DNA from: an uncultured Olsenella sp.
GTDB lineage: Bacteria > Actinomycetota > Coriobacteriia > Coriobacteriales > Atopobiaceae
Length of the DNA stretch: 35,821 nucleotides
Assembly (NCBI GenBank): GCA_900314495.1
Contig: OMVJ01000025.1
Span: forward strand, 1 to 35,821
Direction of reading: 5' to 3'
The notes under the pieces are model-generated. The model had not been told where the DNA came from. It saw only the letters and a list, made by a program, of their open reading frames with translations, and did not search any database. The translations under genes were made by a program, and so were the position numbers. This document shows positions 1-7,623 of this stretch, one piece after another; position 1 is the stretch's first letter, and each line of letters opens with the position of its first letter.

Positions 1-1
1 G

Positions 2-1492
2 GTGGAGGAGCTCAAGGAGGTCCGCGACTTCCTGCGCGAGCCCGAGCGCTACCAGAAGATGGGCGCAAAGATACCGCACGGCGTGCTTCTCGTGGGCCCT
101 CCGGGCACGGGCAAGACGCTGCTCGCCAAGGCGGTGGCCGGCGAGGCGGGCGTGCCATTCTTCTCGATATCCGGCTCTGACTTCGTGGAGATGTTCGTGG
201 GCGTGGGCGCAAGCCGCGTGCGCGACCTCTTCAAGCAGGCCAAGGCGGCCGCGCCCTGCATTATCTTCATCGATGAGATCGACGCCGTGGGACGTCAGCG
301 CGGAGCCGGCTTGGGCGGCGGCCACGACGAGCGCGAGCAGACCCTGAACCAGCTGCTGGTAGAGATGGACGGCTTCGAGGACAACTCGGCCGTCATTCTC
401 ATCGCCGCCACCAACCGCCCGGACATCCTTGACCCGGCACTGCTGCGCCCCGGCCGCTTTGACCGCCGCGTGACCGTGGACCGCCCCGACGTAAAGGGCC
501 GCGAGCAGATTCTGCGCGTGCACTCCAAGAACAAGCCACTTGGTGACGACGTCAAGTTCGAGCGCCTGGCCCAGCTCACGCCGGGCTTCACGGGTGCCGA
601 CCTGGCCAACCTCATGAACGAGGCAGCCCTGCTCGCCGCCCGTCGCCACAAGGACAAGGTGGGCATGACCGAGGTCGAGGAGGCAATGGAGCGCGTCATA
701 GCCGGCCCGGAGCGCAAGAGCCGCGTCATGACGGAGAAGGAGCGCAGCACCATAGCGTTCCATGAGTCGGGCCATGCCCTGGTTGGCCACGTGCTGGAGA
801 ACTCGGACCCCGTGCACAAGATCTCCATCATCAGCCGCGGGCGCGCCCTGGGCTACACCCTGCAGCTGCCCGAAGAGGACCACTTCCTGGAGACGCGCGA
901 CGGCATGCTGGACCAGATTGCCGTGCTGCTTGGCGGTCGCACCGCCGAGGAGCTCTTCTGCGGGGACATCACCACGGGCGCGAGCAACGACCTGGAGCGT
1001 GCCACCAAGATCGCGCGCGAGATGGTCACGCGCTACGGCATGAGCGAGGAGCTGGGCGCGCAGGTCTTCGGCGAGGCCCAGCACGAGGTGTTCCTGGGAC
1101 GCGACTACGCCAACCACAACGACTACTCGGCCGAGACGTCCAAGCGCATCGACGACGAGGTGGAACGCATCATGCGCAAGGCGCATGCGCGCGCGACCAA
1201 GGTCCTCTCGTCCCGGCGCAGGCAGATGGAGACCATGGCCGCCGTCCTGCTGGACCGCGAGACCGTGGAGGGTGAGGTCGTGGACGCGCTTCTGGACGAC
1301 AAGTGGGACGAGTACGTTGCCGAGCACCCCTCCGAGGCAATTGGCGCCGCCGACCACAGCGCTGCCGTCCGCCGCGGCGACGTTCGGAAGCCACTGACGG
1401 ACGTGGCGGGCGCAGACGAGGAGGCCATGCCCGCGGATGCGGAAGACTCCTCCGTCGAGGCTCCCACCACGGGCGAGACTGCGGGGGAGTGA
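2..1492 (+). CDS. ftsH: ATP-dependent zinc metalloprotease FtsH (5' partial)
   Basis: Membrane-anchored AAA+ protease that unfolds and degrades membrane and short-lived cytosolic proteins. The window opens inside the gene, so the N-terminal transmembrane segments are missing; the first codon seen is internal, not a start. In the visible 496 residues: Walker A GPPGTGKT at 32-39, Walker B IIFIDEID at about 87-94, second region of homology [20 protein letters not shown] at 136-155, and the zinc motif HESGH at 254-258 (usual form HEAGH). The C-terminal ~60 residues form an acidic, low-complexity tail ([13 protein letters not shown]) of the kind common in actinobacterial FtsH. The next gene starts 6 bp downstream, so the two are probably cotranscribed. 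Family assignment is essentially certain. Confidence 0.97.
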   Translation: MEELKEVRDFLREPERYQKMGAKIPHGVLLVGPPGTGKTLLAKAVAGEAGVPFFSISGSDFVEMFVGVGASRVRDLFKQAKAAAPCIIFIDEIDAVGRQRGAGLGGGHDEREQTLNQLLVEMDGFEDNSAVILIAATNRPDILDPALLRPGRFDRRVTVDRPDVKGREQILRVHSKNKPLGDDVKFERLAQLTPGFTGADLANLMNEAALLAARRHKDKVGMTEVEEAMERVIAGPERKSRVMTEKERSTIAFHESGHALVGHVLENSDPVHKISIISRGRALGYTLQLPEEDHFLETRDGMLDQIAVLLGGRTAEELFCGDITTGASNDLERATKIAREMVTRYGMSEELGAQVFGEAQHEVFLGRDYANHNDYSAETSKRIDDEVERIMRKAHARATKVLSSRRRQMETMAAVLLDRETVEGEVVDALLDDKWDEYVAEHPSEAIGAADHSAAVRRGDVRKPLTDVAGADEEAMPADAEDSSVEAPTTGETAGE

Positions 1493-1498
1493 CCTGGC

Positions 1499-2002
1499 AT
1501 GGGCTCGCGCTGGGACGAAGGCCGAACGGGCAGGGGCGCTGGGGGCCAGCGAGCGACCGGTGCCTCGCTGCGGGGCTCGGGCTACGGCTACAACGCGCAG
1601 GGGTACAACCTGCGCGGCGCCAGCCAGGGCTACGTGCGCGACCACAACGGCTACGACCGCAACGGTTACCCCGTGCAGGGTGGAAGCGTGCGGCGGGACC
1701 GCAACGGCCGGCCCGTCTATGCGCAGCCTCCCGCACCCTTGGGCAGCCTGGGCAGGCAGCGCGTCCCAATGGGCGGCATCAGCCCGGACGACGGCCGCTC
1801 CGGAAGGTCCGACCGCAGGTCCGGGAGTGCCCGCCGGGCCGGTGACCACCAGCGCAGGCGGGGCACCGCACGCCGCGATGCCGCCGCGAGGCCTCGCTCC
1901 GGCGAGCCCACGGTGGGCGGCGTGCGCATCCTGCCCGTCATTGCCCTGCTCATCCTGGTGCTGGCCATCGTCATTGCCGTTCGGGGCCTTGCCGTGGGCT
2001 AG
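1499..2002 (+). CDS. Small Gly/Tyr/Arg-rich single-pass membrane protein, unknown function
   Basis: I do not recognise the family. The 167-residue product begins 6 bp after the ftsH stop, with a purine-rich Shine-Dalgarno (GGGGGAG) lying over that stop. Residues 28-60 are built from spaced Gly-Tyr dipeptides (GYGY, QGY, QGY, NGYD, NGYP). A short repeat occurs twice: DRNGYPV at 53-59 and DRNGRPV at 67-73. Residues 100-135 are strongly basic (Arg-rich). The C-terminal segment 142-163 (ILPVIALLILVLAIVIAV) is a clear transmembrane helix, so this looks like a tail-anchored protein with a disordered basic cytoplasmic part. Position after ftsH suggests a membrane-associated partner or substrate, but that is inference. 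A strong hairpin follows 70 bp downstream. Confidence 0.75.
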   Translation: MGSRWDEGRTGRGAGGQRATGASLRGSGYGYNAQGYNLRGASQGYVRDHNGYDRNGYPVQGGSVRRDRNGRPVYAQPPAPLGSLGRQRVPMGGISPDDGRSGRSDRRSGSARRAGDHQRRRGTARRDAAARPRSGEPTVGGVRILPVIALLILVLAIVIAVRGLAVG

Positions 2003-2071
2003 CCTTCGCCAGGCGTGCGAGCCGCGGGGAGTCACCAAGGCTTCCGCAACAAATTAGACCAAGAAAAACCA

Positions 2072-2106
2072 ATGGGCCCCAACCGTCGTCCTCGGTTGGG
2101 GCCCAT
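2072..2106. terminator. Strong 14-bp hairpin, probable bidirectional terminator
   Basis: Perfect inverted repeat: ATGGGCCCCAACCG at 2072-2085 and CGGTTGGGGCCCAT at 2093-2106, with a 7-nt loop. Read on the minus strand the stem is followed by TGGTTTTTCTTGG, a good U-tract; read on the plus strand only CTTGT follows. It would end the ftsH-1499 transcript and also any minus-strand transcript coming from 2110-2560. Confidence 0.75.
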
Positions 2107-2366
2107 CTTGTACGCGCTTGCTCGTAACGGGGAAGGGAAGGTGGATTCCATTACTTTGCAAGTTGTCCGAACGCGGCGTTCCCTGTTCGCTTTGTTCGTT
2201 GATGTACTTTTACCCCCTTTGCTCGTCTTCGTTCTGGAAGTTGCGCGATTCAAATATTCTTGACATCCAGAACACCGTTTGCACAAAGTTGGCTTCCGCA
2301 GGGCTGCCGAAGCCCGTTTGGGCAAGTCACGGCGAGCGCGAGGGCGTGGTACACCGCGTGCAAGAC

Positions 2367-2412
2367 GGCCCTGACGACGATGTGCCGGAGAAGAGGAGTG
2401 GTCGTCAGGGCC
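2367..2412. repeat. 12-bp perfect inverted repeat with 22-nt loop
   Basis: GGCCCTGACGAC at 2367-2378 pairs perfectly with GTCGTCAGGGCC at 2401-2412. No T-run follows directly on either strand, so it is not a simple terminator. It sits about 100 bp after a TTGACA hexamer (2260-2265) and may be part of a structured RNA. Confidence 0.5.
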
Positions 2413-2528
2413 TACGGCTATTCTTGCGTGAGCCTATGACTTTCTTGTAATTGGAAAAGTACGTTTGTGGGTCGCTCCTGTTGCGAACGCGTGTCGTGCC
2501 TTGGGGTGTGCTCCTCGCCACATGGTCG

Positions 2529-2534
2529 TATACT
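2529..2534 (+). promoter_or_regulatory. Possible -10 box for the 2567 gene
   Basis: TATACT lies 33 bp upstream of the ATG at 2567. No good -35 hexamer is at the proper distance; TTGGGG at 2501-2506 is 22 bp away. Weak call based on the -10 alone. Confidence 0.3.
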
Positions 2535-2566
2535 TCTGCAGGTACAAGGGCTGACAGGGGAATACC

Positions 2567-4141
2567 ATGACCATCATCAGGAACGATCGGAACGCGGCCG
2601 CGCGCCGCAACGCAGAGGCGGCAAAGGCGGCGCCGGAGGAGGAGCCGGAGGTCGACTACACGTGGCGGCCTACGCCGGAGGACTACGACCCGCAGATCAC
2701 CGTGGACCAATGGGCCGCCATGCTGGCGGATTCCTCCGTCTTTGACGAGGACGGCCTGCGCGCCACGCAGGAGCTGCGGGACTACGGTGTCCCCGCAACC
2801 TTCCAGCAGCTGAGCGTGCGTTACGGTGCCACCATGGGTCGTTACCGCCGCTGGCTGGAGGATACCGCCAAGCGCGTGGGGGAGCATCTGGGCAAGGAGC
2901 CTCCCCAGCGGGACCAGTTTGGCAACCCGGAGTGGTGGCCCCTCATGTACCAGCAGCGTCCGGCCGGCAAGGTGGGCGCCCACCGCTTCGAGATGCTGCT
3001 CAGGCCAGAGCTGGTGGAGGCGCTGGACAAGCGCGTGTCCGCGGCCGAGGCAGAGAAGGAGAGGGCCAAGAAGGAGGCCGAGGAGGCCGCGGCAAAGGCG
3101 CGGGCGGAGGCGTCCAAGAAGGCCATTCAGGAGCGTATAGCCGCAGCGCAGGCGCGCCAGCAGGCCCAACTGGCGCAGGCCGAGGCCGAGCGTGCGGAGA
3201 GGCAGGCGCGGGAGGAGGCTGTCCGCGCCGCGGCCCAGCAGGAGGCGGCCCGGCGGGAGGCCCAGGCCTCGGCACCCCAGCCACAGCAGGCGGACGCAGG
3301 CCAGCAAGGCGGCTTCTCGGATGACGCTGTGCCGGCCCGCCAGCGCGCGGCCGAGCAGGCGAGACCCCGTGCCGCGCACGATGCTGGCGAGTTCGCCTCC
3401 GTGGCGGCGTTCCTGCAGGCGGCGGAGGACGACGACTCCGCGGTGGCCGCCTTCGACCTGGTCTCCAAGGGTTCCTCCCGGAAGAAGGGGGCGGGAGCCG
3501 CAAGGAAGCGCGCGGCGGACGGGTCCCGCCTGCCCCTTGACTACGCAAAGACGTACGCAGAGCGCATATACGAGGCCCTCGACCTCATTGCGGAGGGGGA
3601 GCCTGGGGTGACTCCCGCCGCGGTGGCGCGCCTTGCCGGTGGGTCCTCCGTGGAGGCCCTGCAGGGTTGCCTCAACGGCCAGTCCGTTCCCAGCTTCGAC
3701 CAGCTGGACCGCCTGTGCGAGGCTCTCTTCCTCAACCCCAGGCGGCTTGAGGCGACGGATGCCGAGCGCGCCAAGGCACTGCCCGTCTTCTCCACCCTGC
3801 GGGAGCGGTGCGGTGCCGCGCAGGCCGCCGCCTATCTGCAGGGGAGGAGGCCCAAGCACGTCTACTTCGTGGTGGACGACTCCGAGGACCGCAGGACGGG
3901 AGTCATCCTTGGCTATTCGGAGCTTGCCTACGTGCTGCTGGAACGCGTGCCCGTGAACGCGGACGCAGACCGGACCAAGGACCCCACGCTCAAGGCCTTC
4001 GTGCGCATGGTGAGGGACATCGACGCCGCCTCCAAGCGCAGTGACCTGCAGAAGTCCAGCCTGACCATCAGCTCCAGCGAGTGGGACGCCCTGGCTGCGG
4101 GCAACGTGTGGCCGGGAACGGTGGTCGCGCGCCACGCGTAG
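2567..4141 (+). CDS. Coiled-coil protein with HTH-like domain, unknown function
   Basis: I do not recognise a named family for this 524-residue protein. Residues 30-150 form a compact region rich in aromatics (WWPLMYQQ, FEMLLRPELVEALD) that resembles N-terminal regions I associate with some actinobacterial restriction-type and AAA proteins; that resemblance is an impression, not a search result. Residues 152-235 are an Ala/Glu/Lys/Arg/Gln heptad-like stretch, almost certainly a long coiled coil. Residues 236-320 are probably a disordered basic linker. Residues 347-393 (TPAAVARLAGGSS, then SFDQLDRLCEALFLNPRRLE) look like an XRE-type helix-turn-helix. Residues 400-520 form a further unidentified domain. 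No signal peptide or membrane segment. A DNA-associated role is plausible but inferred. RBS: AGGGG 7 bp before the ATG. Confidence 0.8.
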   Translation: MTIIRNDRNAAARRNAEAAKAAPEEEPEVDYTWRPTPEDYDPQITVDQWAAMLADSSVFDEDGLRATQELRDYGVPATFQQLSVRYGATMGRYRRWLEDTAKRVGEHLGKEPPQRDQFGNPEWWPLMYQQRPAGKVGAHRFEMLLRPELVEALDKRVSAAEAEKERAKKEAEEAAAKARAEASKKAIQERIAAAQARQQAQLAQAEAERAERQAREEAVRAAAQQEAARREAQASAPQPQQADAGQQGGFSDDAVPARQRAAEQARPRAAHDAGEFASVAAFLQAAEDDDSAVAAFDLVSKGSSRKKGAGAARKRAADGSRLPLDYAKTYAERIYEALDLIAEGEPGVTPAAVARLAGGSSVEALQGCLNGQSVPSFDQLDRLCEALFLNPRRLEATDAERAKALPVFSTLRERCGAAQAAAYLQGRRPKHVYFVVDDSEDRRTGVILGYSELAYVLLERVPVNADADRTKDPTLKAFVRMVRDIDAASKRSDLQKSSLTISSSEWDALAAGNVWPGTVVARHA

Positions 4142-4165
4142 CACGCGACCAGCCGTCTATTGCAG

Positions 4166-4810
4166 CTACTTGAGGGAGACGCAGTCCGCGAGCTCGGCCA
4201 CCGCTTCGTCCTGGCCCCAGGGGCCATACACCGTGACGTGCCAGCCCGGGGCGGCGATGACGTCCCCAAGCGGTATGGCGGAGAACTCCCCCTGGACGTC
4301 GTAGTTCTCGTTGAAGACCGTGATGCCGTAGACGCCAGAGGCGTAGTCCTCCTGCGTTGGGGCGGCGGTGGGGTCGTCGGAATCCACGCGGGCGATGTGC
4401 ACGGTGCAGCCCAGGCCCGTGCCGTCGTCACGCGTGACGAGCTCCGCCCCCTCGTCCCAGGCCTTGTAGTGGCCGGTCCAGCTGCTGGGCAGGACGACGG
4501 CGTAGTAGGGCGTGTCTATTATGTTGCGGCTGACGTCGTAGGTGATCTGCGCGGCGGCGGGTTCCGCGGTGGGGGAGGGTGCGGCGGAGCTTCCGGCCTG
4601 TGCGGCAGAGCCAGCAGAGCTACCGGCCTCCGCAGAGCTGCCGGCGTCTGCGGCGCTGCCGGCCGAGGACGCGGCAGACCCGGCTGTCGTGGCCTGCTGG
4701 GCGGATGACCCGCCGGCTGCTGCGGTTCCCTGGGAATTGCAGGCCACGAGCCCGGGGGACAGGGCCAGTGCGAGTGAGAGCGCGAGTGCGGTTCTGCGTG
4801 CGTACTTCAT
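4166..4810 (-). CDS. Secreted lipoprotein with Ser/Ala/Gly linker
   Basis: Predicted surface lipoprotein of 214 residues. I chose the ATG at 4810 over a longer frame because it has a GGAG site 7 bp upstream and opens directly into a signal peptide: basic start MKYARR, hydrophobic core, then lipobox L-V-A-C with the modified Cys at 24. Residues 25-85 are a low-complexity Ser/Ala/Gly/Thr linker with repeated AGSSA units, typical of a wall-spanning tether. Residues 88-214 look like a small folded domain with Cys135 and Cys210, which could form a disulphide. The function of that domain is not recognised. It lies 88 bp downstream of the phosphatase-EIIA-like gene on the same strand, so they may be cotranscribed. 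It converges with the 2567 gene with only 24 bp between the two stops and no clear terminator. Confidence 0.85.
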   Translation of the reverse strand: MKYARRTALALSLALALSPGLVACNSQGTAAAGGSSAQQATTAGSAASSAGSAADAGSSAEAGSSAGSAAQAGSSAAPSPTAEPAAAQITYDVSRNIIDTPYYAVVLPSSWTGHYKAWDEGAELVTRDDGTGLGCTVHIARVDSDDPTAAPTQEDYASGVYGITVFNENYDVQGEFSAIPLGDVIAAPGWHVTVYGPWGQDEAVAELADCVSLK

Positions 4811-4898
4811 GGGGTGCTCCAATCTGCTGCGTTCGGGGCTTGGTGCCGGGGCGTCTGCCTGGTTCTTGGTGTCTGTACTTCGGAGCTTACCATCGGGC

Positions 4899-6338
4899 CT
4901 ACCACGAGACGGCGGCAATGGCGTCGCCGGCGCTGATCTCTTTGCCGCGTTCGGCAAAGCGGACGTGGCTCATCTCTGATGCGTTGGTTATCTCAACCGT
5001 GACCACGGTCGCGAGGGCACGAACCTCCGGCTTGGTGGCATCCCACGAGATGAGGGGCATGCCGCGCCTGATGCTGTCGTTCTGCCAGGCGTGCTGCCTG
5101 AAGCCGTCGCCGTGGTATGCCGTGGGATTCTCCCCAATGGAGATGACGAGCTCCATCCCGTCCTGCGTGAGAAGGCCAATGGCGTTGTGGCTGGGAATCT
5201 GCGCCGTCACGCGGCAGGTGGCGGGGGCGTAGACCGTGTGGCCTGTCGGCGCCAGCCGTATGCGGGCGGACCCGCCTTCCGTCCCCGGCAGGTGGTGGGA
5301 CAGGACCACGCCCGGCACTGGCGCGAAGAGCTTGCCCATCTCGGCCTCCGGCACATCGAGGGTGATGTACTCATGGTCGTGGAAGGAGCGGTCGTGCATG
5401 CCCTCGTCCACGCGGTCCGTCAGGTCGCGCGTGCGCTGGGCGTAGTAGTACAGGTCCGCGATCATCTTGTCGGGGTTGTGGTACGTGCTCAGGTAGTAGG
5501 CGCGCTTCTGGTCCGCCTCCGTGGAGGAGTCGTTGAGCAGGTCCACGCTGAAGGCTGGCTCGGGTTGCTTGCCCGTGAGCCGCAGGCGGACGCGGGCCAG
5601 CTCGGAGTCGGTGACGCCACACTCCTCCAGGTAGTGCTGGAAGCTGCCGTAGGTGGAGATGAGGCGGTCGTGCGCGACGGAGATGGCATCTATGCGCATG
5701 GCAAGGTCCTCGCGCACGTGGTGCTGCGTGCCCGCGCCGAAGATGGCGGCGTTGACCTCCGGAATGTAGCCGAAGGAGTAGGCGTAGTCGGCAATGAGCT
5801 GCTTGCGCTCAACTCCAACCAGGCCCAGCAGCAGCATGGAGACTATGCCCGTGCGGTCGCTGCCCGCACCGCAGTGGAAGAGGGTGCAGCTGTCGAGCGG
5901 CTCCGCGGCCAAGAAGGAGAAGATGGCGCGCACGGCCGCCTTGTTGGAGAGCATCTTGAGGTAGCCCTCGGCCAGGTAGCCATCGGAGCTGCCGGGGCGC
6001 TCCAGCAGGGCCGCGGTCATGTCGTAGTCATAGAGCGGGACGTTCAGGTAATGCACGTCCAGGAGCTGGGCCAGGCGTTCCGGGCTGCCTGCGACCTCAT
6101 CGGTTCCGCGCAGGTCAAGCACGCTGCGCACGCCGTAGCCCCAGAGTTCCCCCGCATCCTTCTTGCTGATGTTGGCCGTGGTGCCGGAGCGGATGAAGCG
6201 GTGGTTGAGCGTGCGGCCGCTTGGCGTCTCGAAGCCGCCGAGCTCGCGCACGTTCATGCCCGATGCGATGTCAATCTCCCCCGTCGCAAAGCCGCGTCGC
6301 GGCCCGTAGCGAAAGAGGAGGTCGCGCCAGAAGCTCAT
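4899..6338 (-). CDS. Tyrosine phosphatase fused to a EIIA-Glc-like domain lacking both active-site histidines
   Basis: 479 residues, RBS GGGAGGG 5 bp before the ATG. Residues 20-256 match the bacterial Tyr/Ser phosphatase family (Y_phosphatase3 type): NVRELGG at 29-35, LDLRGTDE at 74-81, and the P-loop HCGAGSDRTG at 155-164 with nucleophile Cys156 and Arg162, so this half should be active. Residues 260-325 are a linker region. Residues 335-479 align by eye with the PTS glucose IIA (Crr) fold: LFAPVPG, then RLAPTGHTVYAPA, then NAIGLLTQDGMELVISIG, then DGF and GMPLISWD. In EIIA-Glc the phosphorylated His lies in LFVHFG and a second His in NHAF. Here the matching positions are Ser400 and Asn385, so the domain cannot carry the phosphate. 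It may be a sensor or scaffold. No signal peptide, so cytoplasmic. Confidence 0.85.
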   Translation of the reverse strand: MSFWRDLLFRYGPRRGFATGEIDIASGMNVRELGGFETPSGRTLNHRFIRSGTTANISKKDAGELWGYGVRSVLDLRGTDEVAGSPERLAQLLDVHYLNVPLYDYDMTAALLERPGSSDGYLAEGYLKMLSNKAAVRAIFSFLAAEPLDSCTLFHCGAGSDRTGIVSMLLLGLVGVERKQLIADYAYSFGYIPEVNAAIFGAGTQHHVREDLAMRIDAISVAHDRLISTYGSFQHYLEECGVTDSELARVRLRLTGKQPEPAFSVDLLNDSSTEADQKRAYYLSTYHNPDKMIADLYYYAQRTRDLTDRVDEGMHDRSFHDHEYITLDVPEAEMGKLFAPVPGVVLSHHLPGTEGGSARIRLAPTGHTVYAPATCRVTAQIPSHNAIGLLTQDGMELVISIGENPTAYHGDGFRQHAWQNDSIRRGMPLISWDATKPEVRALATVVTVEITNASEMSHVRFAERGKEISAGDAIAAVSW

Positions 6339-6468
6339 GCGAACCCTCCCTCAGGCCAGCCCTACAGACCATCATACGGTGACGCGGCGCACGCGGCCAG
6401 CGCCTTGCGGCAAACGAAGGCAGGCCAACACCGGCAGGAATACGAGGAGTGCGGGGTATGGGGCACGG

Positions 6469-6512
6469 CGCATGTAGAAGAAATAACGCATGTACAAAGA
6501 CAAACATATGTT
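6469..6512. promoter_or_regulatory. Candidate operator: direct repeats and palindrome before the TetR gene
   Basis: CGCATGTA occurs twice as a direct repeat (6469-6476 and 6487-6494, 18 bp apart), followed by the perfect 10-bp palindrome AACATATGTT at 6503-6512. The local sequence is much more AT-rich than its surroundings and lies between the divergent phosphatase and TetR-type genes. The palindrome overlaps the first bases of the predicted -35 box, the placement expected for an autorepressor site. Regulator binding is inferred. Confidence 0.4.
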
Positions 6513-6539
6513 GATTTCTACGAACTTTGGGTAGATATT
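6511..6539 (+). promoter_or_regulatory. Predicted promoter of the TetR-type gene
   Basis: TTGATT at 6511-6516 and GATATT at 6534-6539 with a 17-bp spacer, each matching four of six consensus bases, 70 bp before the ATG at 6610. A possible minus-strand -10 (TATGAT, plus positions 6371-6376) could serve the divergent phosphatase gene, but its -35 is poor. Confidence 0.4.
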
Positions 6540-6609
6540 TCTGTCGAGATGGGATTTGGCCCTGCGGCCAAGTTGCCCAAGGGCGGCCCGTTGGAGGAGG
6601 CGGACAGGG

Positions 6610-7230
6610 ATGCAGAAGACAACTGGCGGAAAGACGAGGAACCGCAACGCGGAGCGGTCGGTTCGGCTGCTGGAATCGGCCTTCTTGGAGCTCTTGGCCG
6701 AGAAGCCCTACGAGAAGATCACGGTGACCGACGTGACGGCACGTGCCGACCTCAACCGCGGGACGTTCTATGCCCACTTCAAGAACATGGACGACCTCAT
6801 GAACACGGCGGTGGACACGCTCACGGACACCCTGTCGAACCTGCTGGTCCAGGTGATGGACCCCTCCTGCATAGAGAACCCCATGCCGGTGCTGGAGCAG
6901 ACGGGCAACTTCATCAACGCGAACCGCGCCCTGCTGCAGAAGCTCACGGGCACGAGCAGCCTGGGACCCCTCACCGTCGCCATTGTTGGCAAGACCAGGG
7001 AGCGGCTGCGCGACTTCCTCAACGAGGAGTATGGCGAGCGCGCGCTCACCGTCTTGGAGCATGCGGACTTCATCTTCGCGGGAGTGCTCTGGGCCCAGTA
7101 CAGCTGGCTGACGGGCGAGTACGGCGCGAGGGACATTCACGAGGTGAACGAGGAGCTCTGCAAGATGATCCAGGGGGTAGGGTCAAGCGTCAGGAGGAGG
7201 CCTGGCGGCGAGGCTGGTACGGCGGAGTAA
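6610..7230 (+). CDS. TetR/AcrR-family transcriptional regulator
   Basis: 206-residue one-component regulator, probably a repressor. The ATG at 6610 is chosen over a longer frame because it has AGGAGG about 8 bp upstream and begins the usual short basic leader (MQKTTGGKTRNR). Residues 15-60 carry the TetR DNA-binding domain: LLESAFLELLAEKPYEKITV, TDVTARADLNRGTFYAHFKN, the last segment being the recognition helix and the typical FYxHFK signature. Residues 65-190 are the variable helical ligand-binding domain; no specific ligand can be named. The extended N-terminal helix, with AFLELLAEKPYEKITVTDV, resembles the DhaS/RcdA-like branch. The gene is divergent from the phosphatase-EIIA-like gene, so that gene and the regulator itself are the obvious targets. 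No terminator with a T-run is seen on the plus strand. Confidence 0.9.
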   Translation: MQKTTGGKTRNRNAERSVRLLESAFLELLAEKPYEKITVTDVTARADLNRGTFYAHFKNMDDLMNTAVDTLTDTLSNLLVQVMDPSCIENPMPVLEQTGNFINANRALLQKLTGTSSLGPLTVAIVGKTRERLRDFLNEEYGERALTVLEHADFIFAGVLWAQYSWLTGEYGARDIHEVNEELCKMIQGVGSSVRRRPGGEAGTAE

Positions 7231-7288
7231 CTGGAAGGTGCGGCTGGCGTCATCGTCACTACCTCGGCCTTCATGCGACCACAAACAA

Positions 7289-7319
7289 AGGGCCCGCACG
7301 GCACAACCGTGCGGGCCCT
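7289..7319 (-). terminator. 13-bp hairpin, terminator for the small minus-strand gene
   Basis: AGGGCCCGCACGG at 7289-7301 and CCGTGCGGGCCCT at 7307-7319 with loop CACAA. On the minus strand the stem is followed by TTGTTTGTGG, a T-rich tail; on the plus strand no T-run follows. It lies 27 bp beyond the stop of the 50-residue gene at 7346-7498 and may also slow the TetR transcript arriving from the other side. Confidence 0.7.
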
Positions 7320-7345
7320 GGTGCGCCAGGTTGCTGCGTCTGGAA

Positions 7346-7498
7346 TCAGCAGCGCTCCCCAAGCTTCTTTGCCTCGGCGCGCTCCCGCTCGGCGACGTCC
7401 TTGTGCGCGTCGCACTGAGCCCTCTGCTGGCGAAGCATAGGCCTGCGCTGCTCCAGCTCTTGGAGCGCGGCAATACCCAAGAGGGTCTTGAAGTCCAT
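7346..7498 (-). CDS. Small protein of 50 residues, unknown function
   Basis: A short charged helix-rich product beginning MDFKTLLGIAALQELEQRR and ending in KKLGERC; no domain is recognised. Evidence that it is real: an AAGGCGG Shine-Dalgarno about 5 bp before the ATG at 7498, and a strong hairpin with a T-rich tail 27 bp after its stop on the same strand. The segment LQELEQRRPMLRQQRAQCDAHKDV is predicted to form one amphipathic helix. Two cysteines (one near the C-terminus) could bind metal or form a disulphide. The frame is open further upstream, but only this start has a ribosome site. It stands alone between the TetR gene and the esterase gene. Confidence 0.55.
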   Translation of the reverse strand: MDFKTLLGIAALQELEQRRPMLRQQRAQCDAHKDVAERERAEAKKLGERC

Positions 7499-7623
7499 TA
7501 GAACCGCCTTCAGTAAAACAACAGAAAACATATCTGCAGCTAAACAGGGTAACGCTGTGCTAGTTGAAGAGGGAACAATCGCAGTTCGTCCACATTTTGG
7601 GTCCAAAAGGTACCGCTTGCGGC

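Larger units (their letters stand above)
2003..2566. other. Gene-poor stretch of 564 bp with inverted repeats
   Basis: No convincing coding frame is visible on either strand; the short frames here have atypical composition (Cys/Ser/Leu-rich, or running through the hairpin at 2072-2106). The stretch is noticeably more AT-rich than its flanks around 2150-2290. It holds the terminator-like hairpin at 2072-2106, a TTGACA hexamer at 2260-2265, a small hairpin GGCTTC/GAAGCC at about 2291-2314, a 12-bp perfect inverted repeat at 2367-2412 and a TATACT box at 2529-2534 before the next gene. An uncharacterised small RNA on either strand is possible. Confidence 0.5.

Noticed and set aside
2032-2325. 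97-codon minus-strand frame with a CKRCSGC motif
   Set aside because: It runs through the strong terminator hairpin at 2072-2106 and has no ribosome site; chance is likelier.
2118-2450. 110-codon plus-strand frame
   Set aside because: Cys/Ser/Leu-rich, crosses the inverted repeat and has no ribosome site.
2405-4144. 579-codon minus-strand frame
   Set aside because: Antisense to the 2567-4141 gene; Leu/Gly/Arg-rich with no domain, and no ribosome site.
5091-7418. Open frame of 775 codons on the plus strand
   Set aside because: It is opposite to the phosphatase gene and then overlaps the TetR gene in another frame; composition (His/Arg/Val/Gly-rich) is that of an antisense frame in high-GC DNA.
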